Program-made: the position numbers and the translations under genes
Origin: Gliomastix tumulicola
Taxonomy: Eukaryota > Ascomycota > Sordariomycetes > Hypocreales > Bionectriaceae
Length of the DNA: 64,000 nucleotides
Assembly (NCBI GenBank): GCA_001599755.1
Contig: BCHX01000006.1
Coordinates: 1,165,336 to 1,229,335, forward strand
Direction of reading: 5' to 3'
In this document: positions 24,729 through 36,094 of the stretch, in pieces
How positions within the stretch are numbered: the first letter of the stretch is position 1
How the letters are laid out: each line of letters begins with the position of its first letter
Notes under the pieces: generated by a model
What the model was told of the DNA's origin: nothing
What the model saw: the letters and a program-made list of their open reading frames with translations, nothing else
Databases searched by the model: none

Positions 24729-27480
24729 ATGGAGGAAGACACAAACAGCGCTCAAACGCCCTCCGGGGCGTCCGGGGCCAACCAGTCCAGCACAGGAAAC
24801 ACACCGCAGGCCACATCTACGTCACAGTCTGGAACGTCTGGCACTCCGACCCAGAGACAGCCTACACCGGGGACAAGCTCGGGGACTGCGAAGCCGTCCG
24901 GACAACCTTCAAGCTCAGCCCAGAACTCGAAGCGCCGACGTGGCCTTGGAGTTGTCACGCCGAACGCCTGCACAGAATGCCGCAAGAAGCGTGCAAAGGT
25001 ATGCGCCAACCTGCAATTTTTTTTTCCTTTTCAAATTGCCTGGTTCTGGCTAGTATGCCCGCATGAAGTGTATTTGCTGGTCTAATTATTTTCGCTCTAC
25101 TCCTAGTGCGACGGTCAAAAGCCCTGCAGCCGCTGCAAAGTCCAGAAAGATATCGAATGCGTGTACGAGATCCCGGTCCGCCAGTCGAAGGAGAACCTCC
25201 GAACGGAAATCGAGACGCTTCGCAGTCGTCAACATTCAAGCGATCAGGTCCTGTCTGCACTTGTGCGTCCAGAGCTGTGGGAGGAGATCTTGACACGGCT
25301 ACGTGGGGGTCAGTCCGTCGAGAACATATCAGAATGGCTTGGTGGTATTCTGCCCTCGGGCGGTGGAACAATGCCAGTTTTTCCACAGCATACAGAGCAA
25401 AATGTCAACGCAGGTCCCAACATGACTTCCTTAACCGGCTTTGGCAGTACTGCTGGGAGTATGGCAGCAATGAGCCTTGGTGTTGGTCAAGTGGGCGCTT
25501 CTGGCGCCATGGCTACACAGCAGCAGCCTGGCATGAGACAGAGCAGCCCTTGGGGTTTTTCGTCTCAGCCTCGCAGCGAGTCTGCTCGACGTCCGTCTCA
25601 AACGGACTCTATGAACTGGGCCCCCGATCTTCCTGGCCCTCCACAATCTCGTGTAGGGTTTTGGGAGGAGGGCATACAGCAAGATCAGATGACAGCAGGG
25701 CTTCCCCGTTTTAGAGGGCTTGAGCAGGTGCTTTCTCCTCTGAATGAGCCCGAGATGAAGTCTCCATCAGGCACCTGGACCAACATTACCAACGATGTAA
25801 ACCTGGTTCAGCATCTGCTGGCGCTGTACTTCTGCTGGGAATACCCCACCTTTGCATCCCTGAGCAAGGAGCATTTCCTCCGAGACTTCCAAGACGGACG
25901 GCATAGGTATTGCTCTCCCATACTAGTCAACGCACTGCTAGCCTTGGGCTGCCGGTTTTCGACTCAGCCTATGACTCGAGCCAATCCGAGCGATCCTTAC
26001 TCATCAGGCGACCACTTTTTCAAGGAATCACAGAGGCTCTTCAACCAGGAGACCGATCACCACTCTCTGACGACGATTCAAGCTCTTGGAATCATGTCTA
26101 TCAGGGAGGCTAGTTGCGGTCGTGATTCCGAGAGCTGGTATTTCGCCGGCCAAAGCATTCGTCTTGCCATTGAGATGGGGCTTCACCGCATTCACGACGA
26201 GGGAGACGAAGATGAGTTAGCGGTTCAGTCCGCGACCTTTTGGGGTGCCTTTGCGTTGGATCAGTGGGTACCTCAAATAACATCTGAGGATTTGTTTGAT
26301 TTACTGATCATTGGATGTAGTGCGTGGTCGTTAGCGACAGGCTCTCTGCCACAGTGTTCCTGCTTCCCACACTTGCCCCCTAAGCCCGCTATCATCGACG
26401 ACATAGAGGCTTCGTTGTGGGTGCCATACACGGATGACGGTGAGTTCTATCCTCTCGGGGGATCACCAAGCTACGACCCGCTGACATACATAGGCGCTCC
26501 CCTCCAACGGTCGTGCGAGCAGCCCTCGAATGTGCGATCGGTATATAAATGCTTTTGCGAACTCAGCGAGTTGGTCCACCAGTCTTTATATATTCTCCAT
26601 TCTCCAGGAAAACCTCTCACAGCCAGGGATCTCTTGAATATCTACACGCAGTATCTAAACTGGTACGACAGAATTCCGGAGGTCCTACGGCTCGGTCACA
26701 ACTTCACACCTGCCGTGCTTTTTGCCCAGTGAGTCAACACCAAATGGAACTTGTACAGGCTCTATCGACTAATAGGCGACGCTCCACAGCATGTACTACC
26801 ATTTTGGCATACTGCTACTTTTTAGACCACTGATCAAACTGCGAATTATCGGGTCCAAGGTCACTCCTAAAGACGTCTGCTGCCAAGCTGCGGATGCCAT
26901 CCAAGGTCTCTCGCGGTCATATTCCCAGCTTTACACTCTACGAAGGACTCCATCTTTTGTCCCCTACTTTGTCTTGACCTCCGCCATCATGCACCTTGCT
27001 ATAGGTGCGGTCTCTGCTAGCGACAACCCGTCTAAGGTAACTCCCGAGGCCATGGAAAAGGCGGCAAAGCTAGATCCTCGAGTATCTGAGTCACTGAGCC
27101 AAGGTATCGCGGACCTCGCGGAAATGGCGCCGTGCCATCACTTTGCTGAGCAGGCTCTGAATATCTTACGATACTTGGCAAAGAAGTGGAATATTGACGT
27201 TGACATCAACAACGACTCAGCTCCGCCAGCTGATGATTTCGACACATTTGTGAAGCCATATACCAATAGTCTGAACTTCTTCGCGCCTAACGTGCGTGAA
27301 CAGGACTACATTTGTGGTTGGGGTTCTGGGGAGGACAATACGGGGCAAAGTGGCCAGTCTGTTGTGCAAAAGGCAGGGGAGAACATAGACAACCCGCTCT
27401 TCTGGCCGTTCCCACTGCAAGGGCGGCCGATATTGCCTATTGGGAAGGCTTTGGAGCAAGCGGGCTTCTCTCTGCTATAG
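24729..27480 (+). CDS. Zn2Cys6 transcription factor with fungal_trans domain
   Basis: Exons are 24729-24998, 25107-26263, 26321-26439, 26494-26728 and 26790-27480, giving 823 residues. The zinc cluster has Cys 81, 84, 91, 97, 100 and 108; intron 1 falls between PNACTECRKKRAK and CDGQKPCSRC. A short coiled linker (residues about 113-135) follows. The middle-homology (fungal_trans) domain covers about residues 240-560: LLALYFCWEYPTFASLSKEH, SWYFAGQSIRLAIEMGLHR, and FALDH-AWSLATGSLPQ across intron 2. Two introns (57 and 54 nt) are open and in phase; splicing them restores the family joins. Proteins of this type are often labelled nirA-like in automatic annotation, but the target genes cannot be read from sequence. 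A nuclear DNA-binding regulator is certain; its pathway is unknown. Confidence 0.92.
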
Positions 27481-28004
27481 CACGAAGGGGTCCGTATTTG
27501 ATATGGAAGCTTGACACGTCCCTGAACAACCATCAACTACCTCATTCCTAGCACATGACTGTGTAGGCTCGAAGCCGATCGCCAGAATGAGTGCGCCCAT
27601 AGGTGATCCTGTGATCTCTAGAAATGCTTGATGATGAGGGCTCGACAGGTGTTCTGTGTTAGGTTGTCAAGTTGTGATGGAGGTATATGACCGCCTATGG
27701 CTGAATTACGATAGTGCCTACCCTATAAGCGCAGACCCACAAATGCGTTGATTCGTTGGTTGTAATTATGAGCTTAGTCATCATATTGATCTCACAAGTG
27801 CCTCGGCTGACCGGTTACGACATGCCTATGGCCCCTACCTTAGTACCCAGCTCCATGGTTCCTGGATTCTCCAGCTGGTTTCGATTGCATCAACGCCCTA
27901 TTTTTGTCGTCGTCGACGCGATCCTCCTTCGACCCTTGATAACCGTTTTTACTCGAGTCTGAGCGTATCTCGACGCGGTTGCAGAACCACCCGCGAGCCT
28001 TGCG
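27481..28004. other. Intergenic, regulator to PEX16
   Basis: These 524 bp hold the 3' end of the regulator and the 5' region of PEX16. Nothing further is supported. Confidence 0.5.
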
Positions 28005-29211
28005 ATGCCTACCGCGTCGGTGCGGCCAAAGGCCGCGCGAACGACGCTGGGACGAGTCCTCACACTGCCGCCACAGTGCTTGGGCATGTACGAAGACTTT
28101 ATTACCAAGAATGCCGGACAGGTATCACAGATCGAGAGCGCGCTAAGGAGCCTTACATACATAATACCTGGTCAGTAGCTCTCGATTGCCCTTATCACTT
28201 GTTGCATGCTGACCTGGTTATACAGGCAGGTTCCGGGATGCCGAGATAGCTTCGGAATCCATACATTCCGGAGTGCAACTGCTATCCCTTTACCACGACA
28301 ACCTCCTTGCGCGTGCCATTTCTCGACTTCCAGTGTCGCCGATCCTGTCAGCCCATGCGAGATACACGCGGTTTTGGAGTGAGAAGAGCAAGGCATACCG
28401 ACGAGTAGCCATGCTCCTACAGATGGTTGTCTATACTGAGCTGCTATGCGAGATGAGCGCGAAAAGGCGCGGAGGCGAAAAGACTCGGTGGAAGGTCGTC
28501 GTACTGCTCGAAGCGATCAAGGCGATTTGCCGCTTGGTTCTTCTCTACCTGACACGATCGCGCCCGCTGGTGACGCCCGTTCTACCCGAAAGAGACGCGA
28601 TACCAGAGGACGACACTGCAGATGACGACCTTGACGATGCGATTTCGAAGAGCGAGAACGAGCTTATGGACGAGATATCGCCCAAAGAAGCAGAACACGC
28701 TATGAAGCCACCCCACGAGCGAGAGTGGACGATGCCGCGGACTGGCCTGTCCCTGCCATCGCTCCCGAGCTCTGGCGATATTTCATCCTACCTCCTTGAG
28801 CGAGTCCTGACGGCGGACGACATAAAACCAGCTGCAAAGCTCCTCAACCAACTTCAAGGGAGTGGGCGTGCCGCCGAGGTTTTGCATATTCTCGCGCCTC
28901 TTATCTATGCTTTTGCCCTCAGTCGCAGCAAAAGCAAGCGCTCGTGGACACCTTGGGTGTTTGGCCTGACAGTTGAGTATGCCGCGCGGCAGCTCCGTGA
29001 CCGAAGCCTCCGCACTACACCACTTGAACGTGATGAGTGGAACAAACGAGGATGGGCCATGGCATGGTGGATGATGCGCGGCGCTTTCTACGAGAATGTC
29101 ACGAAGGGTGCTGTGGGCGGCGTGACTAGACGAATGCCGGGTTTTATTGCTGGTATTCTGGAGGACTACGAGTATCTCTGGGAGAACTACTACTTCAGCA
29201 CCAGCGCCTAA
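28005..29211 (+). CDS. PEX16: Peroxisomal membrane biogenesis protein PEX16
   Basis: Exon 1 is 28005-28170, a 55-bp intron follows, and exon 2 is 28226-29211, giving 383 residues. Family landmarks: MYEDFITKNAGQVSQIESAL near residue 30, YIIPGRFRDAEIASES across the intron, LSLYHDNLLARAIS, and RYTRFWSEKS. The middle has an acidic loop (IPEDDTADDDLDD). The C-terminal part has VLHILAPLIYAFALSR and SWTPWVFGLTVEYAARQLR, the conserved membrane-associated region. Pex16 acts early in peroxisome formation by helping insert membrane proteins such as Pex3 at the ER/peroxisome. Length and motif order are normal. Confidence 0.93.
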
Positions 29212-32200
29212 GGTAGTGCATATACAGAGCTCTCACCAGCACTGATTGTTGGCAATTCAACACGTCGCGAAGCACTGCCAGCGCTTGCGACATCTGTTTG
29301 CTGACGGCGTGTGCCTCTCCCCCGGAGTCAAGGTCTGAGCGCGTCGTGTCTCGGGCTCGGGATCATATCGACTAGCACCCGACTTGCTAGGGAGACGAGT
29401 CCTGTGTGGGAGCTGTGGGAGGCGGCGCATGGAATGCCTCGCTAGGCTGATAACAGCCTTGCCGGCCGCGCATTTATGGACCTCTCGAACCAAGTAGATA
29501 GGGATGAGCATGCGTCCGACCCCATCAACAGCCCTTCCAGTCACGAGGCGACGCGCGCCGCGGGTAGTTACTCTACCTCCGCTATGGCAACCATGGCGAG
29601 TGCAGCCCCATAAGATCAACAAGGGCTGTGCGATGCCCTGACGTGCCTGTATACAAACCTCCTGGGCGCAAAGTTTGCAGTCCAGATGTTCTCTCACCCG
29701 GAAATCAGCAGTGGTTCAATGGTGCCTCCGAAGGCACTGCTACTGCTCGATAACAATTTCCTTTCACTGTTTAATATATGTAAATGCACCCGAAGCCGGC
29801 TGTGGCTGACTCGATCCCACTTTGCCGTCTTTTAGTCGGCGTTGCTTTGTTACGCGCGATGATCTTAGTCTCTGGCTCAGACTTGTGCCGACCCCTCTGG
29901 AGAAGGACTGGCTTGCAGCCGGCTGGACTGTATCTTTAGGTAGTGAGCTGTTGAGGTAGCCTACACTGTAGACATCAATTCTACTCATTAATCCGGCGAG
30001 GACGCATCAATTCACCATGGTCTTCTCTTGCGGCGGTGAAGATAACCTGTAAGGGAAGGATGGGAGCTCGTATTGGATCTAGACCTGGGCTTGTTTCGAA
30101 ACACTCGGGATGGATTGGTGTTTCAGGCGAGTCAACTCGGGATGGAGTAGAGTGGCATCTACATGAAACTCTTGAGGAAACCAAAAGCCCCCGTGCTCAC
30201 GCAGTAGCAGATAAAACGCCCGACTGTGCTGAGTGCGGGGATGGTGCGCAAGAAGACTTCAGCCAGCACTGCGGCTGATCATATATTGAGTGCATTATGT
30301 ATTACTATTTAAAGCACACGAGGCAGTAGGTAGTCTGGTGTGGTCGGCTTATTTACCTTGCCTTGCCTTGGGGGCCTTGCATCATGAAGGCAGGTTGTCA
30401 AGCGAGAACGGCGACCTGATGGATGGCTCGCCAGCTGGAGTCCACGTTGATATGCACGATCATCTCCTATCTCTGTTCTTGGCGGGGAGATGTGTCATCC
30501 GCACTAGCACACAGGCGTTAACCATTGTCCCTGCCTCAAACAGTGCTGACCTTCCGACGCGTCCGAAAGTCCGCTCGCGGGTCTCCTCTGTAGGCTCAGC
30601 AGGGAGGGAGGTGGCTGGACGCACAGGAAACCATAGTGCAGATCTCAGCAGCCTGGGTGATCCCGGTCAGCTGTGCGCGTAGAGCACATCACGGTGGTGC
30701 GATGATGTGCACTGGGACATCTTTTGCGATCTCTTCGCGGCAAGAGTGACGTGAAAAGCACTTTTTGGCGTTTGCGCGACGAGCTGCAGCCAATAGCGGG
30801 TGTGTGACGGATCTGTGTGTCTTACCTGGCTGTCACGGGGTAGCAATATTTGGGACCCGTGGGCGTTTTCCCCAGCAAAATTTACCGAAGGAGGGCAGGT
30901 CCGAGAATGATCGGGATGGATGGGACGCGGTAACGTGGGCGAAGTCCCTCCCAGGCTTCCCAGCTTTCTGAGGGTATGGATGGACAGAACAGAACGTACC
31001 TACTGTGTAAATATGAGGACAAGGTAAGGGAGACCAAGGCTTGGAGGCTGCTGGTAGGCATAGGTAATTTACGTAAATGGTTCGATGACGATTGAACGGG
31101 AAGCCTTAGTACTTACCACCTTCTTTTAACCTGTTCTCGTTGCCTTATTCCCCATCTTAACGTGCTCGCCTTATCGTGGTTCCGCGAGAGACATTACCTC
31201 AGCAGCTTGGCTTTACGATTCTAGGAGGGGCCCCTGGCCCATGGCGTGACCCTACACGATCGAATGACGCTGGAAATGGGACGGGGATCCGGTCAGGACT
31301 TTCGGAACACACACCAGCCTCTTCCAAGGAGCTTCCAAGTTTTTGCTCCCAATCTCCCTGGCACTCCGTAGCCGCCCCCTAAAAACCTCCCATGAACCAT
31401 GGCATGCATGGCTCTCTGCTTTTAGACGGGGACCGAGGACGGAGAGGGCCTACCTACCAGTAGGTGACGAGCAGTCAATCAATCAATCAAGCAAGCACGA
31501 TCGATACACGGGACGGGTCTCACCGTCTCAGCGAGCTGAAGGTTCCAGTATTACGTAGAGGAGGGGGGGCAGGTCTCATCAATCTCATCGCCTCAGCTAA
31601 CCTTACCCGAGCATGGTCACATCAAGGCTCCCGGCTCAAGCATTTCACGGCTCAAGGAGGAGGGAAGATGGGAGCCCAGAAAGCTACCCCTGACCCACCC
31701 CAAGCGCTGCGACCTCGAGACCTCCACTGAGAAAGAGCGAAAGAGGGAGAAAGAGGGAAGGCACTCCAACACTGCAGACACCCCTGTCTTGGAAGAGTGG
31801 GTCTGGAAGCAGGAACAAGAGTCAACGACGCAAAGTGCGTCCTAACTAAAATAAGCCATCTGCTCGCTCTGAGACTGTGTGCCTCCAACCCACCAATATG
31901 CCTTACACTTAGGGACCAGACATCAGGAGTACTCGTAGTGTCGCCGCGCCTCTTCACTCGCTTCAGAGGATTGCGGCATCCGCTAATTCTATTGTTAGGC
32001 TGCAAGGCATCTGCCCCGTGGCCAGGATTCCCAGCTGCCTTGTCTTCCTCCTCCCAGGTGGCCGCAAGGTACGTGCTCCCACAGGCACACCCACACCTCC
32101 CGCTAAAATAAACACTGCAGGAAACTAATCCGGGATGGTGTCTGCACAGCCAGCCCCTTTTAGCAGATGAGAAATGAGTGGATTGGCGTCTTTGCCAGGA

Positions 32201-32713
32201 CCAGCTCTTGAGCCCGGTTGGTTGTAAGAAACAACCCAGCAGGCCTGACCCAGTTGCCAGGACCAGATCCAACTTCTTGTCCCGCTCGTTTGCTCCCTCG
32301 TTCGTGCCTTGGCCCAGCCCTCTTTGTTTTTGGGCTGTCACTCGCTCTCGTCCTCTCTGCAACCGCAGCACAGCTCCGTCAAGTCGCCTCTCCCTCCCTG
32401 CAGAAGCATATACTGTACGTACGCTATTATTGTACGTGCCGTGCCTCTGTCGGGCGGAGTTTTCTAGGCTCTCACCGTCACCGTCTGGCCTACACTCTCC
32501 CTCACCAACTCTCACCTGAACTGCCGTCACCTGGAGTTCCTTGGTGCTGTTGTCACCGTCAGTCTATTGATTCTACAGACGCAATATTCGCCGTCGTCCA
32601 CTCGTTCTTTGTTTGTTTCTTCGCCCAGTCTCGGCTGCATAGCCCGTCCACTCGTTTGAAATCGTTACGTATATCTCTTCGTGCCCGCCCGGCACCCTCG
32701 ATGTTTGCCCGCC
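29212..32713. other. 3.5 kb gene-free region upstream of C2H2 regulator
   Basis: No frame here has a recognisable domain or plausible splice chain. Notable simple features are an AATC run near 31471-31490 and a long C/T-rich stretch from about 32240 to 32700. The C/T-rich stretch is likely the transcribed leader of the gene at 32714. A large upstream regulatory region is typical for developmental regulators in fungi, and that is the best reading. Confidence 0.5.
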
Positions 32714-32856
32714 ATGGACCAAAGCCAGTCTCATCACCACCAACCGCACCATCAGCAATCACAGCAACAACAACAACAACAACAACAACAACAGCCGCAG
32801 CAGCAACCTCAGGACGTCCTTGCCGAAGCGAGGAAGAATCTGCAGGCCCTAATTGA
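32701..32856 (+). other. Overlapping upstream ORF, 51 codons
   Basis: An ATG at 32701, 13 nt before the main ATG and in another frame, opens a 51-residue frame that runs through the start of the main gene and ends at 32856. It reads the CAA glutamine repeat as ACA, giving a poly-threonine tract. It may reduce initiation at the main start; whether it is translated is unknown. Confidence 0.4.
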
Positions 32857-34705
32857 TTCCGGCCTGTCGAGAGATCTGCTCCATCAGCTCGTCGACGATG
32901 GAGCGCAACTTCAGCTTGCTGGGTCCTTCGGCAGCCCCAATCATCAGTCACTTGTCCAGTCAGCGCAGCAGCAGCCGACGCTTCCCTCCCAGCCTGAAGT
33001 GCCTACTTCATCGTCGCCGCTGATTCCTCCGGCGCCGCAGTGCCCTCCGCCACCCGTCCCCCAGCATGTCCAGCAACAGCAGCCGACGCCACCAGAGTCA
33101 CATCCTCATTCTATGGTATCGCCGATAGCTTCATCGTCTCCTATGGGCGACATCATCAAGACGGAAGCGCCCCTTGGCGACGAGACTTCCGGTAAGTCTC
33201 CAATTTGACCACTGTCGAGTAGAGGCACTGCATACATGAACGGGCCTTCCGTTGGATCCCTTGCTAACTACCTTCTTCTCTCATTCCTAGGTCTCCTCAT
33301 TTACCCTCCAAATGCATCCGCAGCCCACCGCGCCCGGATCTCAGTGTCTTCTACCAGCTCTGCTTCTTCAGGCCATGCTTCCATCTGGTCGGCTCACTCT
33401 GCCGCGTCTAACATGTCATGGGCGTCAGCTGGCACAAACTGCGCGCGGATGCAGGCTCCGCTTCCCCTCCCACCACAGATGACGTCTCCCACCGGCACGC
33501 CACTTCTCGGAGGTTCTTCCATGGGAGGAGCCGTCAATAAGCAGAACATCTACTGGTGTACTTCGTGCGAGACAAGTTTCAAGCGCAAGTACGACTGGAA
33601 GCGACATGAGGACGAGTTCCACGAGCGATGGAGAAAGTATCCTTGCCCCGAGCCCGGCTGCAACCGTAGCTTCTGGGGAAGCAACTCGTTCAACCAGCAT
33701 CACAAGCAATGCCACGGCTGTACCACTTGCCCTCACGCAGAGAAAATAGTCAAGTTCCTGCGGAAGCGTAAGTACTGGGCTTGCGGCTTTTGCTCTGCCC
33801 TGCACCCCGCGCGGGAGCGACACGTGGAACATGTGGCACGACACTTCGAGTCCGGGATGACCAAGGGCGAGTGGATGCATTCACGAGTCATTTACGGCTT
33901 GCTTCATCAGCCCTTGATTCACGAGGCTTGGGATGCTCTCGTTAACAGCAAACAGCCGGAATATGGTGGCAGGAGGCCAAGATTCAGTTGGCACCCAAGC
34001 AGGACGGGACGAGCGCAAGGATTTCTGGAGAAGGAAAACCCGGGACAGCTTCAAGACCTGCTTGAATTCTTCTCCGGCGACGAAGGCGACGCTCAATGGA
34101 TCGTAAGCGTTGCATATGATCTGGCGGATATTGTCATGGACAATGTTCAACTGTCACCGCCCCAGTTGAACACTATGGGACCGCCTCAAGGATTCGGCCA
34201 CCACGACCCTCGGCTTTCGTTTGCTTCGCTCCCTTCGCTTCCTTCGCAGCGACCGTTGCCTTCCCCTTCCCAACACAACGCCCAGCCGTATTACGGAGCC
34301 GGCTTCCAGACGCCGATGTTTATGCCTTCCCAGGCTTTCTCCCCGCCGGCGCGTTCTTCACCCAACGACTCGATGTCTCGGTCACCCATGGGCGCAAATC
34401 AGTCACCTATTATCAAACAAGAGCCCCAGCTGCCCCAGCTCCCCGAGCTCCCCGATAGCAGGGGTGTTACTGGTGATGGTGCCAGCAGTATTTTCAGCCA
34501 ACAGAGCAGCAACACTGGGAACAGCAACGGGGATGGACTGATGGACTTTGAGTGCTCCTCAGCGAATGCTGCCGTGTTTGAGGATTGGGAGAGCACGAAC
34601 GGACTCGTTATGGACGAGTTTGGGCAACAGTCGGCAGCCTCGACAAACCAAGGGGGTTGGGGGATGATGCAGTATTTTGGCGGCCCCCCAGTCACCTCCA
34701 ACTGA
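32714..34705 (+). CDS. Poly-Q C2H2 zinc-finger transcription factor
   Basis: Exon 1 is 32714-33191, a 99-bp intron has a TGCTAAC branch point near 33272, and exon 2 is 33291-34705, giving 630 residues. The N-terminus is His/Gln-rich with a long glutamine run. A proline/serine-rich region follows. Three zinc-binding segments lie at about 247-340: YWCTSCETSFKRKYDWKRH (classic C2H2), YPCPEPGCNRSFWGSN...HH, and a third Cys-rich unit (YWACGFCSALHPARERHVEH). The C-terminal half is low-complexity with an acidic end (FEDWESTNGLVMDEFG), a plausible activation region. The finger order resembles a widespread Pezizomycotina C2H2 group of unknown targets. A preceding overlapping uORF (32701) may regulate translation. 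Confidence 0.9.
32752..32810 (+). repeat. CAA/CAG glutamine-coding microsatellite
   Basis: Tandem CAA with flanking CAG codons encodes the N-terminal poly-Q run of the C2H2 factor. Such tracts vary in length between strains. Confidence 0.9.
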
Positions 34706-36094
34706 CGTTCTTTGCACCGACTTGGATCAACAGCAACGTATCCATCCTCACCTTGACTTGACCCAGGTCATTATTTCTGCACTGTTGGCGAAGACATGTC
34801 TTGCCAGTGTATATTACGGGACTCCGGCACCGGGTCACGGTTAAAGGCGGGGTCCCCCCCTTTCTTTTTGCGTTTTTGTATAGACTCGAGAGACCTGATG
34901 TGGGTTCTCGATGATGATGGAAGTGTCTCCTTGAGGCTTGGGCTAATGATAATACCTGCTTTACGAGAGAAAGTGTGGGAAAGTCTTGTCTTTCGTTTTG
35001 TCCTTTCGGTCTTTCACCTGCGTTCATACTGGCAAAGTCTTCTGATTTACGTCTCTTTGCGCGAGTATATCAATCCTCGCCTTTCAACTCTTGTCGTCTT
35101 CTTTGTCATAAGCCTACTACCCGGCAGCATTCACCTTGAGACAACCATGACGCAGTCTCGGCTGTGGCGCCGCCTCCCTGCTGTCGTCGGCGATCGTCTC
35201 GCTAAGCAGTGAGACAGCTTCTCAGAGGGCCGAACACGGGAGTGGCTAGAGAGAAATGTCTCAGCTATACGCTACATCGATTTCCTTGTCTACTTGCAAA
35301 AAGCAGATGTTTGTATATATGACCCTGTTGGGATGGAGGATAATGGGTACTGTTTCTGATAGGAATTTCACACACTTTACAAAGATGTCGCCATAGGCTG
35401 TCGCATCGTTTCATGACCGGTACTGCATCCTGGGAATTAGTTAGATAATCCCTTGGCTTTATCGTTGGTAAGTTTGATAGTCTCACCTTGGGTGGCTTAG
35501 GAGGAACCCGACTCTCGGTTCATACGGTGATCAGTGTGCCCACCCAATGTGGCAATGAGGCCGAGGACGCTGAGACAACGCCAGACCTTGGCTGTACTGG
35601 GACCAACACGGTCCACAAGTTAACAAAGAATGTCTTTAAGCTTGAAGGTCATGGTCAACCTCTCTTAGTCGAATAGGCATGTTCCGCAGCGCAGTCGGCT
35701 GACTGTTTACGCGCGCTGTTGGTAGACGAGCCTTACCATTGGAATGCGGCTGAGGTGAACAGACCATCACCACGTCCTCCCCCTTCCAAGTATGAAACAG
35801 AAGTTCTGGATCCCTGCTAACTGTTCATCGGTAGCAATCATCACTGGAAATCGTTTGGTTACTCTGATCAAATACGCGATGGGTGCTCAAATTCCAAGTT
35901 TTGCGATGACCCGATACGCGGCGGTTCCTATTGTTCTCTTACTATTGTTCCCCAATACCGGAAGTCGAAGTACTTCTCTTCAGCCTCTGCCACGTTTCTC
36001 TCAGATCGTGGCAAAAAGGTTTTGAGATTACCTCTCTCCTTTCGATAGTGGCGTTAAGTATTGACAGTTTCGTGCCTAGCCATCTATTTCCAAG
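34706..36094. other. Intergenic, C2H2 regulator to carboxypeptidase
   Basis: These 1.39 kb include the 3' region of the regulator, with homopolymer runs near 34850 (C7, T5). A 138-codon frame at 34796-35212 has no domain and begins inside the likely 3' UTR; it is not called. Confidence 0.5.

Noticed and set aside
34796..35212. 138-codon frame downstream of the C2H2 factor
   Set aside because: Begins in the probable 3' UTR, no family resemblance.
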